Shown: positions 16,151 through 24,972 of the stretch, in pieces
Position numbering within the stretch: the first letter of the stretch is position 1
How the letters are laid out: each line of letters begins with the position of its first letter
Notes under the pieces: generated by a model
Databases searched by the model: none
What the model saw: only the letters and a program-made list of their open reading frames with translations
Told to the model about the DNA's origin: nothing
Made by a program: the position numbers and the translations under genes
Source: Candidatus Parcubacteria bacterium
GTDB taxonomy: Bacteria; Patescibacteriota; Minisyncoccia; Phycocordibacterales; GCA-2747955
Length of the DNA: 29,534 bases
NCBI GenBank assembly: GCA_027024305.1
Contig: JALVSO010000054.1
Span: forward strand, 1-29,534
Direction of reading: 5' to 3'

Positions 16151-16915
16151 ATGTTAAGCATTAAAAGTGAGAATAAGAAAAAAGAGATAGAAGTTATTTT
16201 TGAAAATGATAATTTTTTGGCGGTCAATAAACCGAAAAATCTTTTGGTCCATGGGGATGGGCGAAGTGAGGAATGAACCTTGGCCGATTGGATTTTGGAA
16301 AAATATCCACAGCTGGAAGGGGTGGGGGAAGATATTTTTATCAATGAAAAGACCACCATCAAAAGACCGGGTATTGTTCATCGTCTGGACAAGGACACCA
16401 CCGGAGTTATTCTCATCGCTAAAAATCAGGATATGTTTTATCACCTTAAAGAACAGTTTAAAAATAGAAAGACAGAAAAGAATTATAGAGCTTTTGTCTA
16501 CGGGGCCGTTAAGTTTGACCAAAAGACCATCAGGACGATTTTTGGTCGGTCAAAAAATGATTTTCGCCGATGAACAGCCAATAAAAATGCCATTAGGGGT
16601 GATGAGCGAGAAGCGGAAACTTTCTATAAACTGATTAAAAAAAATAATGATTTTTCTTATCTGGATATTTTCCCCAAAACCGGACGAACCCATCAGATTC
16701 GGGTTCATATGCAATATGATGACCACCCCATTGTAGCCGATCATCTATATGCCGGCAAAAGATTTGACCGGGAAGATCCGGAAGCCAATCTTTTTTTTGA
16801 GAGTCAGGCTCTCCACGCCTATAAAATTAAATTTCAAGATTTGGGTGGCGAGACTGTGGAAATTACAGCTCCGGTTCCGAAAGCTTTTGAGAGGGCTTTA
16901 AAGATAATTTTATAA
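16151..16915 (+). CDS. RluA-family 23S rRNA/tRNA pseudouridine synthase
   Basis: 254 residues; two TGA codons (RSEEWTLAD and DFRRWTANK) are read as Trp. RluA-family enzymes isomerise uridine in rRNA or tRNA. Motifs: VIFENDNFLAVNKPKNLLVH, the catalytic loop RPGIVHRLDKDTTGVILIAK with nucleophile Asp80, KNYRAFVYG, and PKTGRTHQIRVHMQYDDHPIVADHLYAG near the C-terminus. There is no N-terminal S4 domain of the RluD/RluC type; the protein starts almost at the catalytic core. The exact target site cannot be told from the sequence. It ends before a strong bidirectional terminator. Confidence 0.9.
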
Positions 16916-16949
16916 TTTTTTCTTATTATAAAATTTTACACAAATTAAT

Positions 16950-16973
16950 AAAAAACCGCATACGCGGTTTTTT
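16950..16973. terminator. Bidirectional terminator after the RluA-family gene
   Basis: AAAAAACCGC (16950-16959), loop ATAC, GCGGTTTTTT (16964-16973): a perfect 10-bp stem with A run and T run on either side. Confidence 0.85.
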
Positions 16974-16980
16974 AAAATTT

Positions 16981-17244
16981 TGTGGATCTGACAGGACTCG
17001 GCTAACATCTTGAAAAAATAAACCAAGACAAATACGACCGGAGTTTTGGTATTTTTTCAAGCCTTTTTCGAGCTTGCGAGAAATGCCTATTTGAGGCTTT
17101 GCCACCTTAAAAAATTTCGAACACTTGGAGGAATTTTTGCCATTACGCGGGGGCGTAAAATCTTAGAAAAACGGCTCCTAAACTCGCCAGTTTTTCACAG
17201 ATTTTACCTAGCCCCGCTCTCTTCGAGTCCTGTCAGGTCTTACA
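16981..17244 (-). repeat. Structured element bounded by copies of the tRNA-Ala 3' end
   Basis: This covers most of the 376-bp gap before the tRNA gene. The left end (16981-17000) repeats the last 20 bp around the tRNA-Ala 3' terminus (17290-17309) in direct orientation, 19 of 20 identical. The right end carries 16 bp of it inverted and perfect (17224-17239). The two ends can therefore pair over about 13-16 bp. Inside are CTTGAAAAAATA 17009-17020 with 17050-17061, and GTAAAATCT 17155-17163 with 17199-17207, extended by CGGGG/CCCCG. No convincing ORF. Possibilities: remnant of an element integrated at the tRNA 3' end, a MITE, or a folded RNA. Confidence 0.6.
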
Positions 17245-17251
17245 AAAATCA

Positions 17252-17280
17252 ACAAAAAATCCCCGGACAGGATTTTTTGT
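17252..17280 (-). terminator. Terminator of tRNA-Ala
   Basis: ACAAAAAATCC and GGATTTTTTGT form a perfect 11-bp inverted repeat 11 nt beyond the tRNA 3' end, with a T run on the minus strand. Confidence 0.8.
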
Positions 17281-17291
17281 GATTTTTTTTG

Positions 17292-17365
17292 TGGACCTGA
17301 CAGGACTCGAACCTGCCACCCCCTGCTTGCAAAGCAGGTGCTCTAGCCAGATGAGCTACAGGCCC
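17292..17365 (-). tRNA. tRNA-Ala (anticodon UGC)
   Basis: 74 nt on the minus strand. The acceptor stem GGGCCTG pairs with CAGGTCC and contains the G3:U70 wobble, the alanine identity element. Anticodon arm CCTGC-TTTGCAA-GCAGG gives UGC. The T-arm contains GGTTCGAGTCC. CCA is not encoded (the sequence continues ACA). No other tRNA gene was found in the window. Confidence 0.95.
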
Positions 17366-17425
17366 ATTTCCAAGAGGATCTAAGTCAAAAAATAATGCTT
17401 AGTCGTCTTGAAAAATGTAGAGGAT

Positions 17426-17453
17426 ATGATAGCAAAAAAAGAAAAAAAATCAA
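17426..17453 (-). promoter_or_regulatory. Promoter of tRNA-Ala
   Basis: On the minus strand, TTGATT (17453-17448), 16 bp, TATCAT (17431-17426), about 60 nt upstream of the tRNA. The 200-bp gap between the tRNA and the next gene otherwise holds only that gene's -10 box (TATAAT 17556-17561). Confidence 0.6.
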
Positions 17454-17565
17454 GGCTTTTTTCAAGATGTCTTTGTCAAGCTTTTATGGTAAGATTAAAG
17501 CAAATCTTAGGATTAAGACTTTAAAGACTTTTTACAATTTTAATATAAATTTTAATATAATTTAA

Positions 17566-18534
17566 ATGACAATAATCAAACAGAAGAAACAGAGAGTCGC
17601 TATTTTTATAGATGCTCAAAATCTTTATCATTCGGCCAAATCAGCCTACGGAGCCAATGTCAATTTTAAAAATATTTTAGAAGATACCTTGGCCGGTCGA
17701 GAACTGGTTCGGGCCATCGCCTATGTTATCAAAACGGAAAGCGGAGAAGAAAAAAATTTCTTTGATGCTTTGGAAAAATCCGGCATAGAAACCAAGTCAA
17801 AAGATTTGCAGGTTTTTTTGGGCGGGGCTAAAAAAGGTGATTGGGATGTGGGTATGACCGTTGATGCCATTAGGATGGCTCCCAAGGTTGATGCGGTGGT
17901 TATCGTTTCCGGCGATGGTGATTTCATTCCTCTGGTTGAATATTTGAAATTCAGCTCCGGTTGCCAGGTGGAGGCTGCCACATTTAGATCATCGGCTTCT
18001 TCGGGGCTTGTGGAAGTGGTTGATGATTTTTTTGATCTTTCTGAAAATCTTGGCCGCTATTTAATGAAGGGTAGTAGGGTCGGACGTTTTAGATACAGTG
18101 GTAGGACTAGATTGTTATCGGAAAAAGGCATTTCCATAAAAGACCCTAAGCCGCCGGAAATTGGAGGCGAGATGGAAGAGGAGAGCCCCGAAATGATTGC
18201 CGAAAGGGTGGCGGCTAAAAGAGGTCTGTCTTCCGGTATCAAAAGGCCTTTGGTTAAAAAAAGAAATAGTAAGGCCACCGAGGTTGAAATAACCAGGATT
18301 AAAAAAGAAGATTTTGTTGAAAAAGAGATAGAGCAAGCTTTGGTTGAAGACAAAAAAGGCCCTGAACAGCAGAGTGAAAAGAAAAAGGAGAGTAAAATTA
18401 CTTCGGAAAAAAAGAAAAGGGCTCCGGCTAAAAAAGAGAAGAAGGATTCTAAAGAAAAAATAAAGTTGGCCGTTAAAAAGGCCGTAGTTAAAAAGGAAAA
18501 AAAAGAGGTTCCCAAAAAAAAGAAAGCAAAGTAA
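17566..18534 (+). CDS. NYN-domain (LabA/DUF88) putative ribonuclease with Lys-rich tail
   Basis: 322 residues. The N-terminal half (about 1-165) is a NYN domain of the PIN-like nuclease fold: RVAIFIDAQNLYHSAK with Asp16, KKGDWDVGMTVDAIRM, and VVIVSGDGDFIPLVEYL, which supply the acidic metal ligands, then the SSGLVEVVDDFFDLS segment. From about 185 the protein turns into a low-complexity tail of Lys, Glu and Ala with repeated KKxK blocks, ending KKKKAK, probably nucleic-acid binding. NYN proteins of this type are common in bacteria and presumed to process RNA; substrate unknown. The single Trp is TGG. A -10 box lies 4 nt before the ATG. Confidence 0.85.
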   Translation: MTIIKQKKQRVAIFIDAQNLYHSAKSAYGANVNFKNILEDTLAGRELVRAIAYVIKTESGEEKNFFDALEKSGIETKSKDLQVFLGGAKKGDWDVGMTVDAIRMAPKVDAVVIVSGDGDFIPLVEYLKFSSGCQVEAATFRSSASSGLVEVVDDFFDLSENLGRYLMKGSRVGRFRYSGRTRLLSEKGISIKDPKPPEIGGEMEEESPEMIAERVAAKRGLSSGIKRPLVKKRNSKATEVEITRIKKEDFVEKEIEQALVEDKKGPEQQSEKKKESKITSEKKKRAPAKKEKKDSKEKIKLAVKKAVVKKEKKEVPKKKKAK

Positions 18535-18697
18535 CTTCGGGTTAAGTTAATTTGTGTTGGCGGATGATTCATAAAAAGTAATAAAATCAGCGGCTTCCGT
18601 TGGTTTTTTATAATTATTATTAAATCAACCACATAATTAGATAATAAATAAAATGAATAAAAAAATGAAGAAAAGAATAAAGGAAGAAAAGGAAACC

Positions 18698-18844
18698 GTC
18701 CGCGTACTGGTACGTGGACAGTGGCTGTAACTCAAGAACTTAAAAAACCTAAAGAAAAATATAGTCCGGCGTACCAGCACGCTGACGGATGGTTATAGCT
18801 AAAAAAGACTGAAAAAATGTAGTTCAGCGTACCAGTACGCGGAC
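18698..18844. repeat. Three related GC-rich palindromes (REP-like)
   Basis: In the 397-bp gap after the NYN gene, three units of about 22 bp lie at 18698-18719, 18764-18786 and 18822-18844. Each is an imperfect palindrome around GTACTGGTAC or its complement GTACCAGTAC (second unit GTACCAGCAC). The first is in opposite orientation to the other two. Spacing start-to-start is 66 and 58 bp. The text between is A-rich and without a plausible gene. Confidence 0.65.
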
Positions 18845-18909
18845 GAAAGTCTTAACAATCTGTTTTCTGAATGGAAAAAAGAAATAAAAAAAAGAAATAA
18901 AAAAACAAA

Positions 18910-18933
18910 AAACCCTTCAATTATGAAGGGTTT
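18910..18933 (-). terminator. Terminator of the minus-strand orphan gene
   Basis: AACCCTTCA (18911-18919) and TGAAGGGTT (18924-18932). On the minus strand it overlaps the stop codon and runs into a T-rich stretch. Confidence 0.75.
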
Positions 18934-19351
18934 AAAGATATTTTTCTTCCAATTTTTTTCTTTTTTCCTTTATAATAATCATAAGGGCCAGAGACTCCAC
19001 CGGGTTGAGTTTATCGGCTTCGGATATGCTATAACCTATGCCTTTTTTTCCACCCATGGTCATCAGTTCGAATCGGATGAGATGCTTTACCCCTTTCGGG
19101 CTAATCCAGGCCCCCCGGAGAATTGTTTTGCTCTTTTCGCCCGGAATGGGCCCCAGCCAGCTCATATTCATCTCCGAGGCCATTTTTTTAGCGGCACTGA
19201 GAATCACTTTTCTCTTTAGAGCTTTTTGGCAGGTCTCAAGTTCTTTAAGGTTTAAGTTTTTTAAAAACTTTATCTTGATTTCGTCATTATCATCGAGGTA
19301 TATTTCGGCCAGTCTTTCTCCCGATAATTTCACCGTTCCTAAAATTTTCAT
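18932..19351 (-). CDS. Unrecognised 139-aa cytoplasmic protein
   Basis: The reading frame from ATG (19351) to TAA has no TGA. A GGAG about 8 nt before the start and a TATAAT further up support expression. No signal peptide or membrane segment. The middle holds SWLGPIPGEKSKTILRGAWISPKGVKHLIRF followed by ELMTMGGKKGIGYSI; the ends are charged helices. I do not recognise a family. It is one of only two minus-strand protein genes here and sits alone, closed by its own terminator. Both Trp are TGG. Confidence 0.7.
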   Translation of the reverse strand: MKILGTVKLSGERLAEIYLDDNDEIKIKFLKNLNLKELETCQKALKRKVILSAAKKMASEMNMSWLGPIPGEKSKTILRGAWISPKGVKHLIRFELMTMGGKKGIGYSISEADKLNPVESLALMIIIKEKRKKLEEKYL

Positions 19352-19386
19352 TAAATTTTCTCCAATCTAAATTTAAACTACCAATC

Positions 19387-19392
19387 ATTATA
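19387..19392 (-). promoter_or_regulatory. -10 box of the minus-strand orphan gene
   Basis: TATAAT on the minus strand preceded by TGC (extended -10), about 36 nt upstream of the ATG at 19351. Confidence 0.5.
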
Positions 19393-19467
19393 GCATTTTA
19401 TGGTATTGTTTTCTAAATAAACCTTGGACTGTGAGTAATCTTGAAATTTGCTTGCTTTTTAATATAT

Positions 19468-19476
19468 TGTTAGAAT
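19468..19476 (+). promoter_or_regulatory. Extended -10 promoter of ileS
   Basis: TGTTAGAAT, ending 6 nt before the ileS ATG. Confidence 0.55.
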
Positions 19477-19482
19477 ATATCT

Positions 19483-22400
19483 ATGAATAAAGATGAAAAA
19501 GAAAGTCGGGATGGAATGCTGTCCTGCGATGCCAAGAATGATTTTCTTGGCTCTGAAAAAAGTGAAGAAGTGGAGGAATTTCCTTTAAGTAAAAATGCTC
19601 AAGAGGAAAGGGAGATTTTGAATTTTTGAAATGAGAACAATATTTTTAAAAAATCCATAGAAAATAGAAATGATGCTCCGGAATTTATTTTCTACGATGG
19701 CCCTCCTTTTGCTACGGGGTTGCCTCACTATGGCCATCTTTTGGCCGGGACCATTAAGGATGTCATTCCTCGCTATAAAACCATGCGTGGCTATCGGGTG
19801 CCCAGAAGTTGGGGTTGAGATTGTCATGGTTTACCCGTGGAGAATATGATTGAAAAAGAGTTGGGTCTTAATTCTCGCAAGGAGATTGAGGAATACGGCA
19901 TAGATAAATTCAATAAAAAATGCCGAGACTCGGTTTTGAGGTATGATAGAGAGTGAAAGAAAATAGTTCCCAGGACCGGCCGTTGGGTTGATATGGAACA
20001 TCCCTATAAAACCATGGACTCCACCTACACCGAATCTCTTTGGTGGGCTTTTTCAGAATTGAATAAAAAAGGTTTGGTTTCTAGGGATTTTAAACCTATG
20101 CATATTTGCCCTCGCTGTGAAACCACTCTTTCAAATAACGAGGTTTCTGAAGGTTATAAAGATATAAAAGATTTATCGGTTATTGCTGAATTTAGATTGC
20201 TTGATGAGCCGGAAACCTTTGTTTTGGCCTGAACCACCACTCCCTGGACTTTGCCCGGCAATGTGGCTTTGGCCGTGGGGGAAGATATTGACTATGTCAA
20301 AATAGAAAAGGAAAATCAGAATGGTGAGGGTAAGGTTAGATTTATTCTGGCCAAGGAACTTTTGGAGAAGATTTTTCCAAAAGAGGAAAATGACTATGAA
20401 ATAGTGGAGGAATTTAAAGGTGAAAAATTGATTGGTAAAAGCTATGAACCGCTTTTTGATTACTATGCCAAGAAAGATGATTTAAAAAATAAAGAAAACG
20501 GTTGGAAAATTTACGGGGCTGATTTTGTGACCACCGATTCCGGAACCGGCATTGTTCACATCGCTCCGGCCTTTGGAGAAGATGATTTGCTTTTGGGTCA
20601 GAAATATAATTTACCCTGGGTTCAGCATGTGAACATAGATGGAAAATTTAAAGATGAGGTAAGCGATTTTGCCGGCATGGCCGTGAGAAAAAAAGAATTT
20701 CATGAAGAGGCTGATATTGAAATTATTAAATGATTGGCGGAAAAAGGAAAATTATTTTCCAAGGAAAAATATGAACACTCCTATCCCCACTGTTGGCGCT
20801 GTGATACTCCGCTTTTAAATTATGCCACTTCTTCCTGGTTTATCAATTCACCGAAAATAAAGAATGAATTGGTGGCTGAAAATAAAAAGATTTCCTGGGT
20901 GCCGGATCATATCGGAACCAAGCGTTTTCATAATTGGTTGGAGAACACCAAAGATTGAGCCGTTTCTCGCTCTCGCTATTGGGGAGCTCCTTTACCGATT
21001 TGAGAAAATAAAGAAAGTGGAGACTATGTTGTTTTAGGTTCTTTGGAAGAGTTGAAAGAAAAAACCAGATCCGATAATCAATTTATTTTTCTGCGCCATG
21101 GAGAGTCGGAGTCCAATGTGGAGAATATGATTTCTTCGGTACCGGGTCAATATGGGGATAGGCTAACCCAAAAAGGACGAGAGCAGGTGCGAAAAGTAAA
21201 AGATGAATTGAAAGGTGTTGATTTAATTTTCGTTTCGCCTTTCAATAGAACCAAAGAAACGGCCGAGATTGTTGCCGATGGACGGGAGGTCATAGAAGAT
21301 GAAAGATTGAAGGAAATTTTTGCCGGAGATAAGAATGGAAAAAGCTATGATAAATACAGCACCAGTGAATTTGAAGAAAAACCGGAAGATGTTCGTCGAA
21401 GGGTTATGGATTTTATCTTTGAAATAGATAAAAAATATAGGGGAAAGAAAATTTTAATTGTTTCCCATGGCCTGGTTGGTTCAATTTTGATGAGTGTTGA
21501 GGACAGAGATGAGAATGTTCAAAATGCCGTGGTTTATAATTTTGATTTTGCTCCATTCCCCCACGACGATAATTATCAATTGGATTTTCACAGACCCTAT
21601 ATTGACCAAATAACCTTTGAAGAGAATGGTAAAAAATACGAATTTGTTAAAGAGGTTTTTGATTGTTGGTTTGAGTCCGGATCCATGCCTTTTGCTTCAA
21701 GGCATTATCCTTTTGAAAATAAAGAAGTTTTTGACCCGTCAAAACATAAGGGCTTTCCGGCTGACTTTATTGCCGAGGGTCAGGATCAGACCCGTGGTTG
21801 ATTTAATACCATGTTGATTTTGTCAACGGCTCTCTTCGGTGAGACTTCCTATCGAAATGTGGTGGTTAACGGAATTGTTTTGGCCGAGGATGGAAAGAAG
21901 ATGGCTAAATCCTTAAAAAACTATCCCGATGTTAACTTTATTCTAAATAATTATACGGCCGATGCCATGAGAATGTATATGCTTTCTTCACCGGCCGTGC
22001 GAGCGGGAGACTTGGCTTTTTCAGAGAGAGGGGTTGATGAGATAAACAAGAAAGTTATTATGAAAGTAAAGAATGTCCTAACTTTCTACGAGCTTTACAA
22101 AAACGAATTGACCGAGGAAGTCAAAGCCAGGGATTCAAAAAACATTTTGGATCAATGAATTTTGGAAAGGACCAAAAAATTACTTTCCACGGTTAGCCAA
22201 GCCTTGGATAATTATGAGCTGGATGAGGCCACCAAGCCTTTTGTGGACTATGTGGATGATTTTTCAACTTGATATATCAGAAGGTCTCGGGACAGGTTTA
22301 AGGGGATTGATTTGGAGGATAAAAATTATGCCATCGTGACAACCAGAACCGTTTTAAGAAACCTGGCTAAAATTATTGCTCCTTTTGCTCCATTTTTGGC

Positions 22401-23067
22401 TGATTATCTTTGGTTAAGGTTGAGAAGGGAGGGAGATCAGGAATCGGTCCATTTGGAAAAATGGCCGGAATTGAAGGAGGGCTTGCTGGAAAGATTTTTG
22501 GGCAAGAAAAATGATATTTTGGATGGAATGGCTTTGGTTCGGGAGATTGTTTCTTTGGCCATGGAAGCCAGGGTTTCGGCTGGCTTGAAGGTTAGACAGC
22601 CTTTGGCATCCATGTTGGTTATCGGTTCGGTGGAAGATTTGGATGAGGAATACAAAGAAATTATCGCCGATGAATTGAATATCAAGAAGGTTTACCTTGA
22701 AAAGGATTTGGAAAAAATTGATAGGGAGAAGTATGATAGTTTTAATTTTGAGGAGATTGACAGGGGTGAAAACCGGAAAATAATGGTTTTGTTGGATAAA
22801 AATTTAACTCCGGAGCTGAAAAAGGAAGGTGATTTTCGGGAGTTTTTGCGCCAGATTCAGATTATGAGAAAGAAAGCCGGATTGCAGGTGGATGATATGG
22901 TGGAAATTAAAGTGGATTTGCAGGGGGCCGATAGAGACTTCATTGAGGATAATTTGGACGAACTTCAGAGAGTGGCCGGAGTGAAAAAAGTCAACTATGG
23001 TGAAATCGACGGAGAGGACGAGGTAAAAGTTAATGATAAAAAAATAAAGCTGGTTCTAATTGATTAG
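19483..23067 (+). CDS. ileS: Isoleucyl-tRNA synthetase with an inserted histidine-phosphatase domain
   Basis: 1194 residues; ten TGA codons are read as Trp, several at signature positions (SWGWDCHGLPVE, FVLAWTTTPWTLPGN, QTRGWFNTM). It charges tRNA-Ile. An N-terminal extension of about 30 residues precedes the core. The class I motifs are HYGH (82-85) and KMAKS (806-810; the usual KMSKS with Ala). Zinc-type cysteines occur in CPRCETTL and HCWRCD. Between about 531 and 699, just before LDFHRPYID, a histidine-phosphatase domain is inserted: FLRHGESESN (His539), SPFNRTKETAE, the acidic DERLKEIFAGD, and IVSHGLVG (His662). All expected catalytic residues are present. Normal IleRS sequence resumes with VFDCWFESGSMPF. 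A C-terminal anticodon-binding region follows. Monocistronic. Confidence 0.95.
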
Positions 23068-23086
23068 TTTTTCTTGGGAGGTTGGA

Positions 23087-23120
23087 AAAAGGGGTGGCAC
23101 CGCAGGTGCCGCCTTCTCCT
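23087..23120. terminator. Terminator between convergent ileS and comF-like genes
   Basis: GGTGGCACC (23093-23101), loop GCA, GGTGCCGCC (23105-23113), with A- and T-rich flanks; it can serve both strands. Confidence 0.65.
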
Positions 23121-23126
23121 TTGGTT

Positions 23127-23759
23127 CTAATGCGCCATGGTCATAAAATAAACTTTTTTGGCACCGGCTTTCTTTAACACCTTTTTGGCTTCTTTGAGAG
23201 TGGCCCCCGTAGTTGTAACATCATCAAAAATTATAATATTTTTACCCTTGATTTTTTCAGCTTTCCTTACGACAAAGGAGTTCTTGACGTTAACTAACCT
23301 CTCTTTTCTGCTTTTGGTTTTTGATTGGGCTTTGGTGTGTCTTTTTTTAACCAAAACTCCTTTTTCTCAGGAGATAAAGTTTTTTCCTCCCATTTTCATA
23401 AAATTTTCTATGATTAAATCATTTTGGTTATAACCTCTCTTAACTTTCCTTCAGAAACTAATGGGTATGGTTATGATAATGGGGTCATTGAAGTTCTCGG
23501 AGAATCTTAGAAAATCCAAAAGGTCATTTATATTTTCATAGATAATTTCCGAAAAGACTTTGGCTGACCCCGTTTGCCCACGAAACTTTAGCCTTTTTAA
23601 TTCTCTGGAAACCGATGGATTTCTGTAGGGTAAGAAGGTAATTCTTTTTTTTCCGGGAAAGATAAAATTTCTATTGGAAAGAAGTTTTTTGATTTTTACT
23701 CCGTCTTCGTTGTCTTCTCAAAAAAAGCCGATAAGTTTATAAAAGTAATTTCAAAACAT
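23127..23759 (-). CDS. comF: ComF-like phosphoribosyltransferase-fold protein
   Basis: 210 residues on the minus strand. The full gene appears only when four TGA codons are read as Trp (MFWNYF, GFFWED, ISFWRKV, FISWEKG). The C-terminal half matches ComF: RGYNQNDLI, the RHTKAQSK segment, ERLVNVKNSFVV, and the PRPP-loop motif KNIIIFDDVTTTGATLKEA. ComF is required for natural DNA uptake in several bacteria. The N-terminal region, which often holds a zinc finger, lacks cysteines here. It is divergent from pilM, and the start ATG lies just across the shared promoter region. A link to the pilus genes for DNA uptake is inference. Confidence 0.82.
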
Positions 23760-23767
23760 TTTTTATC

Positions 23768-23776
23768 TGTTATAAT
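23768..23776 (+). promoter_or_regulatory. Extended -10 promoter of pilM
   Basis: TGTTATAAT, 23 nt before the ATG. The complementary strand offers TATAAC for comF in the same short divergent region. Confidence 0.5.
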
Positions 23777-23799
23777 ATGGACATAATTAAAATTTTTAA

Positions 23800-24882
23800 A
23801 TGTCTTTTCTCGATAATATCACGAAAATTTTTAATAGTAAAAATGACAACAAGGTTTTAGGCGTTGATATAGGTTCGTCTTCCATCAAGGTGGTTCAGCT
23901 CTCTTTAAAAAAAGGAGTGGCGGTTTTGGATACCTTTGGAGAAATTTCCCTGTCGGTTTATGCCGGTAAGGAAATCGGGACAACGGTTAATTTGCCCACC
24001 GATAAAATAGCCGAAGCCTTAAAAGATTTAATGAAGGAGGCTCAAGTTGATGCCACTTCCGCCGCTTTTGCCATACCTTTGAAATCAACTCTAATGTTTA
24101 ATTTGAAAATACCGAAGACCATTGAAAAGGATAAATTGGATTCTGTGGTTAGGGTGGAGTCACGAAAATATATTCCGGTACCCATCGCCGAAGTGCAGCT
24201 GGATTGGTCAATAATTCCACCGGTTAACAGGCATGCCGGATCTGAGAACAGCTACGATATTTTGGTGGTGGCCATCCATAAAGAGACTTTAAATAAATAT
24301 GCTAACATTTCATCAATGCTTGGTTTAGAATTAAAATTTTTAGAAGTGGAAACTTTTTCCACCATCAGGTCGGTTATTAAACACGAAAGAAATACCACGG
24401 CCATTGTCGATATTGGCTCTTCAATCACAAAGTTTTATATCGTGGAATCTGGCATAATCAGAAAGTCAAATATCATCAACATCGGATCTTCCAAAATGCT
24501 TAAACATTTTCGTGGTAATGAGAAGGCGGCTTCGCCATCGGGAGAGGTTAACGGCGAAGCGGCCAGGCTTTTGAGGGAAAATATTGTAAAGGATAATGAT
24601 ATTCCCGTTGATCTGGTCAGAATTGTGAATCAGGTTAGAAAGGCTATCGTTGAATATCAAAAAACCACCAATCGAAATGTGGTGGATGTGGTCTTTACGG
24701 GCGGAGGGGCGCTCTTTAAAGATATCTTGCCCTATGTGGAGAAAGAGTTGGCGGTCAATGTTCAAGAGGCTGATCCCTTTTCCAAGGTTTCAAATCCGGC
24801 CTTTTTGGATGAACCCTTGAGGGAGGCCGGTCCTGAGTTTGCCGTAGCCGTGGGGGTTGCTCTGCGAGGTTTAAAGTCTTAA
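23800..24882 (+). CDS. pilM: Type IV pilus inner-membrane platform protein PilM
   Basis: 360 residues, actin-like ATPase fold. KVLGVDIGSSSIKVVQL (about 18-34) is phosphate motif 1, TTAIVDIGSSITKFYIV (about 195-212) is phosphate motif 2, and VVFTGGGALFKDI near 300 is the adenosine motif. VRVESRKYIPVPIAEVQLDW is a characteristic PilM segment. In other species PilM binds the PilN tail on the cytoplasmic side; no pilN, pilO or pilB follows here, since ftsE comes next. A small palindrome (GCTTCGCC 24529-24536 with GGCGAAGC 24553-24560) encodes the ASPSGEVNGEAA loop. The single Trp is TGG. Confidence 0.92.
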   Translation: MSFLDNITKIFNSKNDNKVLGVDIGSSSIKVVQLSLKKGVAVLDTFGEISLSVYAGKEIGTTVNLPTDKIAEALKDLMKEAQVDATSAAFAIPLKSTLMFNLKIPKTIEKDKLDSVVRVESRKYIPVPIAEVQLDWSIIPPVNRHAGSENSYDILVVAIHKETLNKYANISSMLGLELKFLEVETFSTIRSVIKHERNTTAIVDIGSSITKFYIVESGIIRKSNIINIGSSKMLKHFRGNEKAASPSGEVNGEAARLLRENIVKDNDIPVDLVRIVNQVRKAIVEYQKTTNRNVVDVVFTGGGALFKDILPYVEKELAVNVQEADPFSKVSNPAFLDEPLREAGPEFAVAVGVALRGLKS

Positions 24883-24947
24883 AATTGGCTCCGAAAGTTT
24901 TTTGGGGAAAAAATAAAATAAAAATTTTTTTTAAGGCTAAAATTTAG

Positions 24948-24953
24948 TATAAT
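24948..24953 (+). promoter_or_regulatory. -10 box of ftsEX
   Basis: TATAAT, 19 nt before the ftsE ATG. No upstream terminator is obvious, so readthrough from pilM is possible. Confidence 0.45.
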
Positions 24954-24972
24954 GCTGTTATAGAAAAAAATA

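Noticed and set aside
16981..17244. tmRNA (ssrA), because of tRNA-Ala-like ends
   Set aside because: The ends pair over 13-16 bp rather than a 7-bp acceptor stem. There is no proper T-arm or G3:U70 pair, and no tag reading frame ending in ALAA was found.
17046..17282. 78-aa plus-strand ORF in the structured element
   Set aside because: Its sequence is accounted for by the inverted repeats and tRNA-derived ends; it has no ribosome-binding site and no protein-like conservation pattern.
18698..18844. CRISPR array
   Set aside because: Only three imperfect units of about 22 bp with mixed orientation and unequal spacing, and no cas genes nearby.
19816..21801. UGA as glycine (Gracilibacteria/Absconditabacteria code)
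   Set aside because: Gly does not fit the invariant Trp positions of IleRS, LigA and MraZ, whereas Trp does.
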